Part shown: positions 9,315 through 20,317 of the stretch, in pieces
Numbering within the stretch: position 1 is the first letter of the stretch
How the letters are laid out: each line of letters starts with the position of its first letter
NCBI GenBank assembly: GCA_026710545.1
Contig: JAPOQU010000094.1
Span: 1 to 39,430, forward strand
Origin: Gammaproteobacteria bacterium
GTDB lineage: Bacteria; Pseudomonadota; Gammaproteobacteria; Eutrophobiales; Eutrophobiaceae
Direction of reading: 5' to 3'
DNA: 39,430 bases
Made by a program: the position numbers and the translations under genes
Notes under the pieces: generated by a model
Told to the model about the DNA's origin: nothing
The model's database searches: none
Seen by the model: only the letters and a program-made list of their open reading frames with translations

Positions 9315-9346
9315 TTCCGCTCACCTGCATGAGTTACCCGTCAGCC

Positions 9347-9372
9347 CAACGCTTCCTGCGTTGCGGCAACGC
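9347..9372 (-). other. Mutually exclusive hairpins in the lpxA-lpxB gap
   Basis: In the 97-nt gap between lpxA and lpxB the minus strand carries GCGTTG (9367-9372), CAACGC (9358-9363) and GCGTTG (9347-9352) in series. The middle arm can pair with either neighbour, with loops of 3 or 5 nt. Only the sequence pairing is seen; any effect on lpxB translation or mRNA stability is inference. Confidence 0.3.
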
Positions 9373-9411
9373 TGGATGGAAAATGCCCGCAGCGCACTCA
9401 CTTTGGAGAAA

Positions 9412-10185
9412 TCAACGGATAATTCCACGTTCGGAATCCCTGATAAAGCGGGTGAAATTGGCGACCTCGTCGCCGGCATCCGCCAGCGCTTCGAGTGTCT
9501 TCAGGGCATCTTTCAGTAACAATCCTTCGCGATAGACGATGCGATATGCCTTCCTGAGCGCATCAACCGTGCCGTCGGTAAATCCGTTACGCCTGAGACC
9601 CACTCTGTTCAGCCCGTTTGGTTTCGCGGTATTTCCGGATACCACCAGGTACGGCGGAACGTCCTTGACAATAATGGAGGCGATTGCCGAAATACTGTAA
9701 CAACCAACCCGGCAAAACTGGTGCACACCGGTAAATCCGCCCAGTATGGCAAAATCATCGATATGTACATGGCCGGCCAGGGTGGCATTATTGGCGAAGA
9801 CAGTATTATTTCCCACCTGGCAGTCATGCGCTATATGCACGTACGCCATGATCCAGTTATGGTCGCCAAGCCGGGTTACCCCTCCTCCCTGCGCCGTTCC
9901 GCGGTTGATGCTACAAAACTCCCTTATGACGTTATGCGCGCCGATTTCCAGGGAAGAAGTTGCTTCCCCCTGGTACTTTTTGTCCTGGGGGTCATCCCCT
10001 ATCGAGGAGAATTGCGAGATGCGGGTCGCTTCTCCTATCCGGGTGGGGCCCTTGATGACTACATGCGGACCTATTTCACAGTCGTCATGAACCTGAACTT
10101 GATCCCCTATGACGGAATAGGCTCCGATCCTGACCCCGGTTCCGATTTCAGCGCCAGGGTGTACTTTCGCAGTGGGGTCGATCAA
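9412..10185 (-). CDS. lpxA: UDP-N-acetylglucosamine O-acyltransferase
   Basis: LpxA adds the first 3-hydroxyacyl chain to UDP-GlcNAc in lipid A synthesis. The 257-residue protein is a left-handed beta helix of hexapeptide repeats ([14 protein letters not shown]...). The catalytic His is at residue 120 in HIAHDCQVG, and [13 protein letters not shown] follows. Length is standard. Its ATG overlaps the fabZ stop (ATGA), so the two are translationally coupled. Confidence 0.96.
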   Translation of the reverse strand: MIDPTAKVHPGAEIGTGVRIGAYSVIGDQVQVHDDCEIGPHVVIKGPTRIGEATRISQFSSIGDDPQDKKYQGEATSSLEIGAHNVIREFCSINRGTAQGGGVTRLGDHNWIMAYVHIAHDCQVGNNTVFANNATLAGHVHIDDFAILGGFTGVHQFCRVGCYSISAIASIIVKDVPPYLVVSGNTAKPNGLNRVGLRRNGFTDGTVDALRKAYRIVYREGLLLKDALKTLEALADAGDEVANFTRFIRDSERGIIR

Positions 10186-10631
10186 GTCTCCTGATCCGCA
10201 ATCGTAGTCAATAAATCCGCGTCCGCCACGGTGATATCGTTAACTTTGGCGGTACAGGAAAAGCGCCAGATATTCCTTCGTAACGCAACGAACTTTACTT
10301 CAAGCACCAGTTGATCGCCCGGCCCGACCGTTTTCCGGAACCTGGCCTTGTCAACGCCGACCAGGTAATACAGCTTGTTCCAGTGCCGGCTCCCCTCCTC
10401 GGACAACAGCCCCAGTACGGCTGTTGCCTGCGCCATTGCCTCAATGATGAGCACGCCCGGCATGATCGGGCGCTGGGGAAAATGCCCCTGGAAAAAAGGC
10501 TCATTTATCGTGACGTTCTTGATAGCGGTCAGGGATTCGCCAGGCGTGTAGTCCACCACCCTGTCCAGTAACAACATCGGGTAGCGGTGAGGCAGCGCTT
10601 TTTTTATTTGTTCAATATCGAGTTCCGGCAT
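10182..10631 (-). CDS. fabZ: 3-hydroxyacyl-[acyl-carrier-protein] dehydratase
   Basis: FabZ dehydrates 3-hydroxyacyl-ACP in fatty-acid elongation and competes with LpxA and LpxD for the same hydroxyacyl-ACP pool, which is why they cluster. The 149-residue hot-dog fold protein has [11 protein letters not shown], the active-site His50 in [12 protein letters not shown] and Glu64 in IIEAMAQA. It lies 38 nt below lpxD and overlaps lpxA by 4 nt. Confidence 0.96.
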   Translation of the reverse strand: MPELDIEQIKKALPHRYPMLLLDRVVDYTPGESLTAIKNVTINEPFFQGHFPQRPIMPGVLIIEAMAQATAVLGLLSEEGSRHWNKLYYLVGVDKARFRKTVGPGDQLVLEVKFVALRRNIWRFSCTAKVNDITVADADLLTTIADQET

Positions 10632-10669
10632 GGTCGCGTGATCCCGTGTTCATCCGCATGTATTGTAAG

Positions 10670-11686
10670 TCATTTGCCTGCCTGTTTTTCCATACGGGCG
10701 ATTTTTCTCGCCAATTCATCGAGATTTCTGAACCTGGCCATATTCTTGCGCCAGGTCCTGTTGTCCGTTATCGGCACTCCCGACGAATAGACTCCGGCCT
10801 CTTTGATGCTGTTGGGCACCCCGGACATCCCGGTAATTACAACATCATCGGTAATCTCGATGTGACCGGAAATTGCGCTGGCCCCGCCGATCATACATCT
10901 CTTGCCTATTGTTACACTACCGGCGACTACCGCCGCGCCGGCAATTGCCGTATGCTCCCCGACCCGGGTATTGTGTCCGATCTGCACCTGGTTATCGATT
11001 TTGACACCGTTTTCCACCACGGTGTTTTCCAGTGCCCCCCTGTCAATCGTTGTATTGGCCCCGATTTCAACATCATCCCGGATGATGACACTACCGAGTT
11101 GCGGAATTTTCAACCAGCGGCCGGAGTCGTTGGCGATCCCGTAACCGTCCGCCCCGATCACGACACCGGGATGGAGCAATACCCGCGCGCCTATCTCGAC
11201 GCGCTCCAGCAAGGTTACATTGGCATGGAGGCGGCAGTGGCTCCCGATCACGGCATTCGCCTCGATAATACAACCCGGTCCGATATAAGTCCCGGAACCG
11301 ATAACGACGTCTTCACCGATCACGGAATTAGCGCCGATATAACAATCGTCGGCGACATCCGCACCGGCATCCAGTACGGCCGAGGGATGGCTGCCCGGAT
11401 TGAATTGTGTTGCAGGGTTGAGGAACCTGGCGGCTTTTGCATAGGCCAGGTAGGGGTCCGTCGCGACCAGCCTGGCTGTCGGGCAGGTTGGCGCGTCCGC
11501 TGCGGCCAACACCACGGCACTGGCCCGGGTCTTTTCCAGGTCAGCCAGGTAACGTTTGTTTACATAAAAAGTCAGGTCGCCCGGTGCGGAATTATGCAGG
11601 CTGGCAACGTTGATTATTTCGTCCGTGGGGTCACCTTGTAATTCAGCGTTTATTTCAGCAGCAATTTCTCCCAAAGTCACCGTCAT
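10670..11686 (-). CDS. lpxD: UDP-3-O-(3-hydroxyacyl)glucosamine N-acyltransferase
   Basis: LpxD adds the N-linked hydroxyacyl chain in lipid A synthesis. It has 338 residues. The N-terminal uridine-binding domain (about 1-100) includes [18 protein letters not shown] left-handed beta helix of hexapeptides follows, with the catalytic His238 in [12 protein letters not shown]-terminal helix ends [19 protein letters not shown]. It starts 15 nt after skp and is part of the skp-lpxD-fabZ-lpxA-lpxB run. Confidence 0.96.
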   Translation of the reverse strand: MTVTLGEIAAEINAELQGDPTDEIINVASLHNSAPGDLTFYVNKRYLADLEKTRASAVVLAAADAPTCPTARLVATDPYLAYAKAARFLNPATQFNPGSHPSAVLDAGADVADDCYIGANSVIGEDVVIGSGTYIGPGCIIEANAVIGSHCRLHANVTLLERVEIGARVLLHPGVVIGADGYGIANDSGRWLKIPQLGSVIIRDDVEIGANTTIDRGALENTVVENGVKIDNQVQIGHNTRVGEHTAIAGAAVVAGSVTIGKRCMIGGASAISGHIEITDDVVITGMSGVPNSIKEAGVYSSGVPITDNRTWRKNMARFRNLDELARKIARMEKQAGK

Positions 11687-11701
11687 GGGCTCTGCAAGCC
11701 G

Positions 11702-12235
11702 TCATTCAACTCCTTCAACGTCTTTACCCGAGTCATTTTCCTGCTTTAACTGGTCAATGACAAGCTGGGATATATCCACTTTCGGGCTGGCGTAAATCAC
11801 ACCTTCGTTCAAAATCATGTCAAATCCGTTATCCTTGGCGATCGTATTGATGGCATCGACGATATCCTTTTGGATCTTTGCTATTTCCTCATTCCTGCGG
11901 AAGGTGAGGTCCTCGCGAAATTCATCCTGGTTGCGTTTCAAGTCACGCCTTTCGTTGATGATATCCCGCTCCAGCTTGCTCCGCTCCGCCTCACTCATGA
12001 TGGGGGCGTCTTTGGTCAGCCTGTCTTCCATTTCCTTCAATGATTTCTGTGCGGCAACCAGTTCCCGGTCCCGCGGAGCAAACTCCTTCTCCAGCAAATT
12101 ACGCATTTTTTCAGCCTGGGGGGATTGCTCCAGGATGCGTATCGCGTTGACGGCGCCGATCTTGTAATCCTCCGCAATCGCCGGAGGGATAAAACCGGCC
12201 GCAATAAAACAGATCAGGAAACAGGTAAACCTCAT
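11702..12235 (-). CDS. skp: Periplasmic chaperone Skp/OmpH
   Basis: Skp holds unfolded outer-membrane proteins in the periplasm for delivery to BamA. I take the ATG at 12233-12235, which gives a 177-residue precursor with signal peptide MRFTCFLICFIAAGFIPPA, probably cut near AIA-ED. An in-frame TTG 18 nt upstream is possible but would spoil the signal peptide. The mature part has YKIGAVNAIRILEQSPQAEK followed by a long charged coiled coil (about 45-125), the two tentacle helices of the family. It lies below bamA and has its own likely promoter at 12354-12362. Confidence 0.9.
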   Translation of the reverse strand: MRFTCFLICFIAAGFIPPAIAEDYKIGAVNAIRILEQSPQAEKMRNLLEKEFAPRDRELVAAQKSLKEMEDRLTKDAPIMSEAERSKLERDIINERRDLKRNQDEFREDLTFRRNEEIAKIQKDIVDAINTIAKDNGFDMILNEGVIYASPKVDISQLVIDQLKQENDSGKDVEGVE

Positions 12236-12353
12236 AGTACTCGTTGACTCCAAATGGTTATTAAATCAGCCTCAGTAATTCTCAAACGATAAAGTATGCA
12301 GTTCAAAGCGAAAGATATCAAATTTCTCACATAAACAGCAGGAACTTCCGTAC

Positions 12354-12362
12354 ATTATACCA
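12354..12362 (-). promoter_or_regulatory. Extended -10 promoter upstream of skp
   Basis: In the 139-nt gap between bamA and skp the minus strand has TGGTATAATG, a perfect TATAAT (12354-12359) with an extended TGn element and no good -35. It would start transcription near 12347, giving a leader of about 110 nt for skp-lpxD-fabZ-lpxA. A sigma-E type -10 (TCTGA) is not evident here. Confidence 0.5.
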
Positions 12363-12374
12363 AACAGGGTTTTT

Positions 12375-14702
12375 CTAAAATGTTGAACCAAACGTAAACT
12401 GAAACGGCTGCGTCTCATCTCCCGGCTTATCTCCAATAGGTCTGGCTATACTAACACTTACCAGGCCAAAAGGTGAGATCCATATGCCGCTCAGGCCTGT
12501 CGAGTACCTGAGTTCGTTGAATTCAAACGATTCATCACTGGAATAGACGTTGCCGCCGTCGAAAAACGCCGCAAACCGGACCTGCTTGAATTCCTTGAGA
12601 AAAGGCACCGGGAATATCATTTCCGCGCCGCCTACCACCTTGATATTGCCGCCCAGCGGCCGGCGCCTCGTCCTTCCCTGGAACGGTGTATCCTTGGGCC
12701 CCAGGGTGTTTTCCTCGTAGCCGCGCACCGAGCGGGGTCCACCGGCATAGAAATTTTCAAAAAACGGGAGGTCTTTGGTGCCGAACAGGCCGTTGCCGTA
12801 GCCGAAATCACCCTTGACGGTAAATATGAAACTGCGCAGGACCGGGTGGTACCACTGGGTCCGGTATCCGACTTTGAAAAACTCGAGAGAGTTACCGAAT
12901 GAGGGAACCGCCATTTCCGTACTGAACCGGTGTTGCACACCCCTGGTCGGCAATATCGCCCGGTTGCGCGTATCGTAGGAAAATGCAGCTGACAGCCTGA
13001 GAATATCGAATTTATTGCCTTCCCGCTCGATAAAATCCCTGACCTGTTCTGCAAAGAAACGGTCTTCGGACAGCGTGGTGTTTTCGTAATTGAATGCGGT
13101 GCTGATAAAATTATATTCCGTCACAGGCACGCCAAAACTGACCCCGGCCCCTATGACCCGGCTGTCGAACGCGGTGATATTTGCGTCATAAGCTTCCGTT
13201 TGCTGGTAATTTAAGTTGAACCCGCGGCTGATTCCGTCCACGGTGTAGTAGGGGTTGACGTAACCCAGGGCAAACCTGCGGTTGATATCACTGTTGTTGA
13301 ACGCAAACTGGATGCGTTTTCCGGACCCGAGAAAGTTGTCCTGGGTAATACTGGTCTGGAAAATCAGTCCCTGGTTCTGCGAGAAGCCCAGACCGGCCAG
13401 GAAGTTGCCGAACGGCTTTTCCGTCACTGTGTAATTGACGTCCACCTGGTCCGCGGAACCGGGCACGGCCGGCGTCTCCACGTTGACCTCCTCGAAGTAG
13501 CCCAGTCTCTGCAGCCTGATCTTGCCTCTCTCTACCTTGGGCGTCGAAATCCAGCCACCTTCATGCTGGCGCATTTCACGCCGTAACACCTCGTCCTTGG
13601 TCCTGGTATTGCCTGAAAAATTCATCCTTCTGACGTAAACCCGTTTGCCGGGGTCCACAAAGAACGTGACTTCCACCGTATTGTCATCTTCATTTATATC
13701 AGGGATGGAATTGACGTTGGCAAAAGCGTAGCCGGCGCCTCCCAGGCGTTCCGACATGCGTTCGCTGCTGTCGGTCACCTGTTTGCGCGAGAACAGGCTA
13801 CCCCGGGTCACGCTGATCAGGTAATACAGTTGCTCCTCCGGCAGAATAAACTCACCGGCCAGTTTCACTCCGGACACGGTATACTGGCCGCCCTCGGTGA
13901 TGTTGATGGTTATATATATATCTTTCTTGTCAGGCGTAATGGATACCTGGGTGGAATCGATACTGAAATTCACGTAACCCCGGTCCAGGTAAAACGAACG
14001 CAGGGTTTCCAGGTCTCCTGATAATTTCTGGCGTGAGTACTGGTCGTCCTTGGTGAAAAAGGAAAACAGCGTCGGCCTCGATAATTCAAACCCATCCAGC
14101 AGGTCATTCTCCTTGAAGGACTGGTTGCCGACCACATTAATCTGTTTTATCCGGGCTGCTTTTCCCTCCGAAATATCGATGGTCACGGCAACCCGGTTAT
14201 TGGCAAGCGGTGTTACCTGGGAGTCGATTTTCACGCCATATTTACCGGCGGAAAAATACTGCCTGCGCAGTTCCCGCTCCAGTCCGTCCAGTTGCGACTG
14301 GTCGAATACCCGTCCCTGGGCAAAGCCGATCTGGTTCAGGCCGTCGAGTAAATCCTCCGTCTTTATATCCTTGTTGCCGCTGATTTCAATACTGCCGATT
14401 GCAGCCCTTTCCTTCAATACGATGACCAGGATGTTACCGTCCCGTTTCAGTTGCACATCATCGAAGAAACCCGTCTTGAACAGGGCGCTGACCGCTTCCG
14501 AGGAAACCGCCGGATTAAATGTATCACCCACTTCCAGCGGCAGGTAGTTGAACACGGTTCCCGGCGTCAGGCGCTGCAGGCCTTCCACCCGGATATCTTC
14601 AATAACAAATTCCTGTGCGGCAGTGCCCTGGGCGAAGGCAACAAATACCAGTACCGCGATAAACGACCTGAATGGATGTGCTTTGAATATTTCGGACAAC
14701 AT
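12375..14702 (-). CDS. bamA: Outer membrane protein assembly factor BamA
   Basis: BamA is the central Omp85 subunit that folds beta-barrels into the outer membrane. The 775-residue precursor has a signal peptide (about 1-29, FAQGTAAQEF), five POTRA domains (about 30-350) and a 16-strand barrel (about 425-775). The loop-6 VRGY motif sits in GGPRSVRGYEENTLGP, and the protein ends in a C-terminal Phe within FTFGSTF, the usual beta-signal. It follows rseP after a 53-nt gap and has AGGA before the ATG. Its grouping with skp and lpx genes links barrel assembly with lipid A supply. Confidence 0.97.
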   Translation of the reverse strand: MLSEIFKAHPFRSFIAVLVFVAFAQGTAAQEFVIEDIRVEGLQRLTPGTVFNYLPLEVGDTFNPAVSSEAVSALFKTGFFDDVQLKRDGNILVIVLKERAAIGSIEISGNKDIKTEDLLDGLNQIGFAQGRVFDQSQLDGLERELRRQYFSAGKYGVKIDSQVTPLANNRVAVTIDISEGKAARIKQINVVGNQSFKENDLLDGFELSRPTLFSFFTKDDQYSRQKLSGDLETLRSFYLDRGYVNFSIDSTQVSITPDKKDIYITINITEGGQYTVSGVKLAGEFILPEEQLYYLISVTRGSLFSRKQVTDSSERMSERLGGAGYAFANVNSIPDINEDDNTVEVTFFVDPGKRVYVRRMNFSGNTRTKDEVLRREMRQHEGGWISTPKVERGKIRLQRLGYFEEVNVETPAVPGSADQVDVNYTVTEKPFGNFLAGLGFSQNQGLIFQTSITQDNFLGSGKRIQFAFNNSDINRRFALGYVNPYYTVDGISRGFNLNYQQTEAYDANITAFDSRVIGAGVSFGVPVTEYNFISTAFNYENTTLSEDRFFAEQVRDFIEREGNKFDILRLSAAFSYDTRNRAILPTRGVQHRFSTEMAVPSFGNSLEFFKVGYRTQWYHPVLRSFIFTVKGDFGYGNGLFGTKDLPFFENFYAGGPRSVRGYEENTLGPKDTPFQGRTRRRPLGGNIKVVGGAEMIFPVPFLKEFKQVRFAAFFDGGNVYSSDESFEFNELRYSTGLSGIWISPFGLVSVSIARPIGDKPGDETQPFQFTFGSTF

Positions 14703-14755
14703 GTTCCTAATAATAAATTACTCCACCGGACAAATCCATCTCTCCCATCTCTCCA

Positions 14756-16126
14756 TCAGCCGGCAAGCCTGAGAATATCATTATATATGGCCAGCCCCAT
14801 CAGACCGAACAACAACACGATGCCGATCCGCTGACCCAGCATTTGTACCGGCATGGATACCGGGCTGCCCTTGATAAATTCGATGAGATAATAGAACAGG
14901 TGACCGCCGTCCAGTAACGGTATCGGCAATAGATTCAGCACCGCCAGACTGATGCTGACGATAGCCAGGAACCCCAGAAAGGTTACGATACCCATGCGCG
15001 CCGTCTGCGCTGCGTACTGGGCTATGCTGACCGGACCGCTGAGGTTTTTCAGGGATGCTTCCCCGCTAATCATCCTCCCCAGGATCTGCAGGGTGACAAA
15101 GGTCATATCAACAGTTTTACCGATACCTTTCAGCAATGCCGTATGGGGGGGATAGGTTTCTATCGCCAACAGGGATTGATCGGTAATGGAGTCCGCGTTC
15201 AGGCCGACGCCGATGAAACCGATCGTTTCTCCTTCCCCGGTTGCCTTTTCTCCAGGCGTCAATATCAGTTCCATGTCATCACCGTTGCGGGACACCCTTA
15301 CCGATAACGGAATACCGGGCGCAGCCCTGATGAGTTCCACCCAGTGTTGCCAGTCTCTCACCGGAGTTCCGTCTACGGCTGTGATCCTGTCACCTTGCGC
15401 CAGGCCGGCCCGCATACCTGCGCCCTGGTCGGCAACCTCGCCGATGACAGCCGGCACGACCGGCCGCAACGGTTCTACTCCCAGCAGACGCAACAGGTTA
15501 CCCTCTGCCATGGCATCAATCGGAATCGACGCGAGGTCGACTTCCAGCGATCGCTCATTGCCCCGGGTATCCTTCACACCGACAGCCACCGCGTCACGTT
15601 CTATCACCCCGGCAACAAGCAGTTCCACGGCCGTATTCCAGGTCGGTGTTGCCCGCCCGTTGATATCCGTGATTTCATCATCTGCCCGAAAACCTGCCTG
15701 CATGGCCATGGAACCTTCTTCCACGGTACTGATCACCGGTTTCAACCCGGTCACCCCGATTGCGTAGACAAGCCAGTAAGCGAGGACTGCAAAAATAAAA
15801 TTGAAAATGGGCCCTGCAGCCACTATGGCTGTGCGCTCACCGAGCGGTTTGTTATTGAACGCCCGGGCACGTTCCTGCTCGGGGACAACGCCCTCCCGCT
15901 CGTCCAGCATTCTCACGTAGCCTCCCAGCGGAACCGCACCGATGACAAATTCAGTGTTGTCGCTGCTGAACACCCTGCGCCACAGGGGACGCCCGAAACC
16001 AACTGAAAACGTCAGGATCTTAACGTTGCATTTCCTGGCTACCCAGTAATGTCCGAATTCATGGAAGGTGATCAAAATCCCCAGTGCGGCTATAAACGCA
16101 CACACTGTTTGTATGAAGGCGATCAT
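14756..16126 (-). CDS. rseP: Site-2 intramembrane protease RseP
   Basis: RseP cleaves RseA within the membrane to release sigma-E during envelope stress. With the ATG at 16124-16126, which overlaps the dxr stop (ATGA), the protein has 456 residues. HEFGH zinc motif at 22-26 lies in the first membrane segment, tandem PDZ domains cover about 120-300, and the third zinc ligand region LLDGGH lies near 400 before the last membrane segments. The longer frame (13 more codons) enters dxr and has no membrane start. The order dxr-rseP-bamA is conserved. Confidence 0.95.
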   Translation of the reverse strand: MIAFIQTVCAFIAALGILITFHEFGHYWVARKCNVKILTFSVGFGRPLWRRVFSSDNTEFVIGAVPLGGYVRMLDEREGVVPEQERARAFNNKPLGERTAIVAAGPIFNFIFAVLAYWLVYAIGVTGLKPVISTVEEGSMAMQAGFRADDEITDINGRATPTWNTAVELLVAGVIERDAVAVGVKDTRGNERSLEVDLASIPIDAMAEGNLLRLLGVEPLRPVVPAVIGEVADQGAGMRAGLAQGDRITAVDGTPVRDWQHWVELIRAAPGIPLSVRVSRNGDDMELILTPGEKATGEGETIGFIGVGLNADSITDQSLLAIETYPPHTALLKGIGKTVDMTFVTLQILGRMISGEASLKNLSGPVSIAQYAAQTARMGIVTFLGFLAIVSISLAVLNLLPIPLLDGGHLFYYLIEFIKGSPVSMPVQMLGQRIGIVLLFGLMGLAIYNDILRLAG

Positions 16127-17325
16127 GACATCACCTGCCTGGAAGTCCCGGCTGACATGCGGCACTGGTTGCCGGCGTAATCCCGCGCCTGCTTATCCGC
16201 TTCCAGGATCTGTTCCAGTGTGTCGGCAGGCTGGTTCGTTACGCCCTCCAGGGTTTGTTTCACGACCTCCGCAATTGCCGTATACCGGATACGGCCTCCC
16301 AGGAATTCGGCAACGGCGACTTCATTGGCGGCGTTCAATATCGTCGTCGCCGTTCCGCCCTGCGCCAATGCCTGCCTCGCCAACTCCAGGCACGGGAACC
16401 TTTCCGGGTCGGGTTTTTCAAAGTTCAGTTGTGATATGTCGGACAGGTTCAGCTTTTTTACGCCGGACTCGATGCGGCGCGGCCAGGCCATTGCGTGGGC
16501 TATGGGTGTGCGCATGTCCGGGTTTCCCAGTTGCGCCAGAACCGAGCCGTCGGAATATTCAACCAGGGAGTGGATAACGCTCTCGGGATGGATAACGATT
16601 TCGACATTCTCTACGCCGGTATCAAACAGCCAGCATGCTTCAATCACCTCCAGTCCCTTGTTCATCATGGTGGCTGAATCCACGGATATCTTCTTCCCCA
16701 TGTCCCAGTTGGGATGTGCGCAGGCCTCAGCAGGTGTCACACTATCCAGTTCCCCCACGGGTCTTGTCAGGAACGGCCCGCCTGATGCGGTCAGCAGGAT
16801 GCGCGTGACCCCGGTCATTGCCGGTCCGTCGTTAAAGTCCCGCGGCATGCATTGGAATATGGCGTTATGCTCACTGTCGATGGGCAGTAGCTGGGCGCCG
16901 TTTTCCCTGACTGCGTCCATAAACAGTTTTCCTGACATGACCAGCGCCTCCTTGTTGGCAAGCAATACGCGCTTGCCGTTGCGCGCAGCAGTCAGGGTCG
17001 GCAGCAGTCCCGCGGCCCCCACGATCGCTGCCATGACATAGTCCGTCTCGGCGCAGCCTGCCACCTCCTGCAATCCCTGCTCCCCCGACAATACCCTGAT
17101 CTCAGGCGCTCCTTGTTGCAGCATGTCTTTTAACCGGACCGCGGCATCAGCGTCCGCCATCACCGCATACCTGGGCCGCCAGGCCAGGCACTGCTCATAC
17201 AGCCCCCTGACGTTGGTGTTGGCCGTGAGTGCAACCGGTTCAAACAAATCCCTGTGTCTGGAGATCACATCCAGGGTGCTTACCCCGATACTGCCGGTCG
17301 ACCCCAGTATGGTTACGCCGGTCAC
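16123..17325 (-). CDS. dxr: 1-deoxy-D-xylulose 5-phosphate reductoisomerase
   Basis: Dxr makes 2-C-methyl-D-erythritol 4-phosphate from DXP with NADPH, the first committed step of the MEP isoprenoid pathway. The 400-residue sequence has the NADPH motif GSTGSIG (8-14), [12 protein letters not shown], the metal and substrate motif [20 protein letters not shown] and MNKGLE. Its ATG overlaps the cdsA stop by 4 nt. The product feeds UppS (undecaprenyl-PP), encoded two genes upstream. Confidence 0.96.
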   Translation of the reverse strand: MTGVTILGSTGSIGVSTLDVISRHRDLFEPVALTANTNVRGLYEQCLAWRPRYAVMADADAAVRLKDMLQQGAPEIRVLSGEQGLQEVAGCAETDYVMAAIVGAAGLLPTLTAARNGKRVLLANKEALVMSGKLFMDAVRENGAQLLPIDSEHNAIFQCMPRDFNDGPAMTGVTRILLTASGGPFLTRPVGELDSVTPAEACAHPNWDMGKKISVDSATMMNKGLEVIEACWLFDTGVENVEIVIHPESVIHSLVEYSDGSVLAQLGNPDMRTPIAHAMAWPRRIESGVKKLNLSDISQLNFEKPDPERFPCLELARQALAQGGTATTILNAANEVAVAEFLGGRIRYTAIAEVVKQTLEGVTNQPADTLEQILEADKQARDYAGNQCRMSAGTSRQVMS

Positions 17326-18155
17326 GACGTTGCCTCCAGTAACAGAACACCGGTAAAAAAACCCGGCGCCGCGGCCGTCATGCTGTCTATCCGGTCCAAT
17401 GCCCCCCCGTGGCCGGGTAACAATTCACCGCTGTCCTTGACCCCCCCGCTACGCTTTATCATGCTCTCCGTCAGATCGCCCACTATGGAGACGGCAGTCG
17501 TGACCAGACAGACCAGCAGGAACAGAATGGACTTGTACAGCCCCAGTTGCAGCAGCAGGGAACATATGACCGCGACGAACAGGCCACAGCCCAGGGCGCC
17601 GTATAAACCCTCCAGGGTTTTGCCCGGGCTGACGTGACTGGCAAGTTGTTTCCTGCCCCATTTTTGGCCCACGTAATATGCTCCCGTATCCACGCTCCAG
17701 ATCAATATCAGTAGACAGGTTACCAGAACAGGGCCGTGTACATCAGCATCCGCATGCAGGGCTACCAGGGATACCCACGCGGGGACCAGCACGATGATGC
17801 CGATACCTGTCTGCAGCATCAGCCCCGGGCTGAATTTTCTGCCGAGTTGCCGGCGTATGATCAGTACCAGGGCTCCCACCCACCAGGCCAGCGACGAACC
17901 CACGATAAACAAGGTCATGCTGCTGTCAATATTACGGTAACAGACTGTCAGGAGTAACGCCGTCAGCACCACCATAAATGCCTTCCAGCGTCTGTCATGT
18001 ATTCCGGCAAGACCCACCCATTCCCATATTCCCGTCAGGATGATTACCGCGCACAGGCCGGCGAACAGTTCGTGTGTGCCGTAAACGGTTATTCCAAGAA
18101 CCAGCGGAATCAGTACCAGCGCAGTGCCGATCCTCGTATTAAAGCGCAGTTTCAT
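17322..18155 (-). CDS. cdsA: Phosphatidate cytidylyltransferase
   Basis: CdsA makes CDP-diacylglycerol from phosphatidate and CTP, the branch point for all phospholipids. I choose the ATG at 18153-18155 ([10 protein letters not shown]), giving 277 residues with about eight membrane segments. This start lies 17 nt inside the uppS 3' end. The 35-codon upstream extension lies wholly inside uppS and is not membrane-like. The family signature is clear near the C-terminus: [20 protein letters not shown], then [13 protein letters not shown]. Confidence 0.93.
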   Translation of the reverse strand: MKLRFNTRIGTALVLIPLVLGITVYGTHELFAGLCAVIILTGIWEWVGLAGIHDRRWKAFMVVLTALLLTVCYRNIDSSMTLFIVGSSLAWWVGALVLIIRRQLGRKFSPGLMLQTGIGIIVLVPAWVSLVALHADADVHGPVLVTCLLILIWSVDTGAYYVGQKWGRKQLASHVSPGKTLEGLYGALGCGLFVAVICSLLLQLGLYKSILFLLVCLVTTAVSIVGDLTESMIKRSGGVKDSGELLPGHGGALDRIDSMTAAAPGFFTGVLLLEATS

Positions 18156-18936
18156 GTTGTCCCAGTTGCTCAGAGGTGCGGCCGAAGCGGCGTTGCCTGC
18201 CGTCATAGGATTGCAATGCCTTGTCATACTCTGCATGGTTAAAGTCCGGCCAGTACACATCGGTGAAATACATTTCCGTATAAGCCAGTTGCCATAACAG
18301 GAAATTACTGATGCGGACTTCTCCGCCCGTACGAATGAACAGATCAGGGTAGTCCGGCAAATCCAGTTGGCGCCTCAATGCCTCTTCAGATACGGCTTCG
18401 CTGCCCTTGTTTTCGCCGGACAGTGCGGAAAAGAGTCTTTTACAGGCCGACACGATCTCCGTGCGCCCGCCATAATTTATCGCGATAACCAGGTTCAACC
18501 CGTTGTTTGCCGAGGTTGTTCGTGCTGCAGTTTGAGTGGAAAGTTGTAATTCTTCGGGAAAAACAGAAATATCGCCTATAAAGGACAACCTGACGTTATT
18601 TTTATGCAACTCATCGATCTCATCATCCAGTGCGGTTATGAACAACTCGAGCAATAACGCGACTTCGGCATGCGGGCGCTGCCAGTTTTCACTGCTGAAA
18701 ACATAAACGGTAAGCGTCTTGATCCCGCGGCAAATACTGTGTTCGACCGTTCCGCGCAAGGCATCTATCCCGGCCTTGTGGCCTGCCGCACGTGGCAGTC
18801 CCCTGCTGTTTGCCCACCTGCCGTTGCCATCCATAACGATGGCCACGTGCCTCGGCGTGTTTTCCATCAGACCGGACGTGGCGTCAGCCTGTGCGGTGAG
18901 CGCGCACGATATTGACGTGTATCTTTCATCACGCAC
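18139..18936 (-). CDS. uppS: Undecaprenyl diphosphate synthase (cis-prenyltransferase)
   Basis: UppS condenses farnesyl-PP with isopentenyl-PP to form the C55 carrier for peptidoglycan and O-antigen synthesis. The family signature MDGNGRWA (catalytic Asp36 in the long form), the RAAGHKAG segment and the C-terminal DLFIRTGGEVRISNFLLWQ are present. Two starts are possible: GTG at 18934-18936 (265 residues) or ATG at 18865-18867 (242 residues, starting MENTPRHVAI). Neither has a strong Shine-Dalgarno; the shorter form matches usual family length better. Confidence 0.93.
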   Translation of the reverse strand: MRDERYTSISCALTAQADATSGLMENTPRHVAIVMDGNGRWANSRGLPRAAGHKAGIDALRGTVEHSICRGIKTLTVYVFSSENWQRPHAEVALLLELFITALDDEIDELHKNNVRLSFIGDISVFPEELQLSTQTAARTTSANNGLNLVIAINYGGRTEIVSACKRLFSALSGENKGSEAVSEEALRRQLDLPDYPDLFIRTGGEVRISNFLLWQLAYTEMYFTDVYWPDFNHAEYDKALQSYDGRQRRFGRTSEQLGQHETAL

Positions 18937-18973
18937 GCCCCGAAGGGGTACCCGCCGGCGCTGTTTCCGGACT

Positions 18974-19531
18974 TCATATTTCCATCAGCTCCGCCTCTTT
19001 ATCCTTGAGGATTTGATCAATATCCCTGATATGCGCATCGGTCTTCTTCTGGATGTTGCCTTCCTCCCTGCGGTCCTCGTCTTCGGTAATCATCTTTTCC
19101 TTCAGCATTTCCTTCATGTGGTGGTTTGCATCGCGGCGGATATTGCGGACGGCAACCCTGGCTTTCTCCGCTTCCGACCTGACTACCCGGGTCAGTTCCT
19201 TCCTGCGTTCCTGTGTCAGGGCGGGTAACGGGACCCGCATCACGCTTCCCGCGGTAACCGGGTTCAGACCCAGGTCCGAATTCAATATCGCCTTCTCGAT
19301 GTCCGTAACCATATTCTTGTCCCAGGGCGACACACCCAGTGTGCGGGCATCGAGAACGGTAATGTTGGCCGCCTGGTTTAACGGAACCTGGCTGCCATAG
19401 TAATTGACGGTGACATGTTCCAAAAGGCTCGGGTGGGCGCGTCCGGTGCGGATTTTTGACAGCTCGCTGCGTAATGCCTTGAGCGTTTTATCCATGCGGT
19501 TATCCGCGTCTTTGAGGATATCTTCAATCAT
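18974..19531 (-). CDS. frr: Ribosome recycling factor
   Basis: RRF splits post-termination ribosomes with EF-G. With the start at [13 protein letters not shown] (ATG at 19529-19531) it has 185 residues, the standard size. It shows [27 protein letters not shown] and the C-terminal [16 protein letters not shown] helix of the family. The frame is open 53 codons further upstream into pyrH, but that part is not conserved-looking. It sits 53 nt below pyrH. Confidence 0.96.
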   Translation of the reverse strand: MIEDILKDADNRMDKTLKALRSELSKIRTGRAHPSLLEHVTVNYYGSQVPLNQAANITVLDARTLGVSPWDKNMVTDIEKAILNSDLGLNPVTAGSVMRVPLPALTQERRKELTRVVRSEAEKARVAVRNIRRDANHHMKEMLKEKMITEDEDRREEGNIQKKTDAHIRDIDQILKDKEAELMEI

Positions 19532-19584
19532 TTCAGTCTTGAGTTTCCGGTTACCAGAAATTACCATTAAACAGCAGCCAGATA

Positions 19585-20310
19585 CTATTGGATTACAAGC
19601 GTACCTTCCGGCATACCCCTGGCAGCGCGTAACAAGGCGCCGGGCTGCATCATATTCAAAACCCGCAAGGGCATGTTGTTCTCGCGGCACAACACTATGG
19701 CAGTCGTATCCATCACTGCAAGTTTTCTTTCAATTACTTCATCATAACCCAAAACATCATACCTGGTCGCCGTTTTATCATGTACCGGATCGGCGGTGTA
19801 GATGCCGTCCACCTTGGTTGCCTTGATTAACAGGTCGGCATTGATCTCTACCGCGCGCAGACTGGCAGCTGAATCGGTGGTAAAGAACGGGTTACCGGTC
19901 CCGGCCGCAAAAATCACCACCCGGCCTTTTTCCAGGTGCCGTACCGCACGCCGCCGGATGTAATCTTCACAGACCTCGTTGATCTCAATGGCCGACATCA
20001 CCCTGGCGAAGGAACCAAGCTGTTCCAGGGCATCCTGTAAAGCGAGGGAGTTCATGATGGTAGCCAGCATACCCATGTGATCGGCAGTGACCCGGTCAAT
20101 CCCTGCGGCAGCAAGCCCCGAACCGCGGAAGAAATTTCCCGCCCCCAGGACCAGGGCAATCTCCGCACCGCACAGGCTCAGGTCGCGAATCTCATTCGCC
20201 AACCTCTTGATGGTAACAGGATCGATCCCGTAAGCGGCTTCGCCCATTAACGCTTCGCCGCTCAGTTTAATCAGAATTCTTCGATATTGCAGTTCCGGGG
20301 ATTCAGGCAA
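19585..20310 (-). CDS. pyrH: UMP kinase
   Basis: PyrH phosphorylates UMP to UDP in pyrimidine synthesis. This 241-residue amino-acid-kinase fold protein has [35 protein letters not shown] and the late ADPVHDKTA segment, typical of bacterial UMP kinases, which act as hexamers regulated by GTP and UTP. It starts 7 nt after tsf and is clearly in the same operon. Confidence 0.96.
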   Translation of the reverse strand: MPESPELQYRRILIKLSGEALMGEAAYGIDPVTIKRLANEIRDLSLCGAEIALVLGAGNFFRGSGLAAAGIDRVTADHMGMLATIMNSLALQDALEQLGSFARVMSAIEINEVCEDYIRRRAVRHLEKGRVVIFAAGTGNPFFTTDSAASLRAVEINADLLIKATKVDGIYTADPVHDKTATRYDVLGYDEVIERKLAVMDTTAIVLCRENNMPLRVLNMMQPGALLRAARGMPEGTLVIQ

Positions 20311-20317
20311 AACACAC

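Noticed and set aside
10646..11641. A 331-codon plus-strand frame opposite lpxD
   Set aside because: It is the antisense of a clear lpxD with all motifs. Length comes from the periodic hexapeptide coding pattern.
12330..12347. GGAACTT near 12341 on the plus strand, considered as a sigma-E -35 box
   Set aside because: It is on the strand opposite to skp and bamA, with no matching -10 and no plus-strand gene after it.
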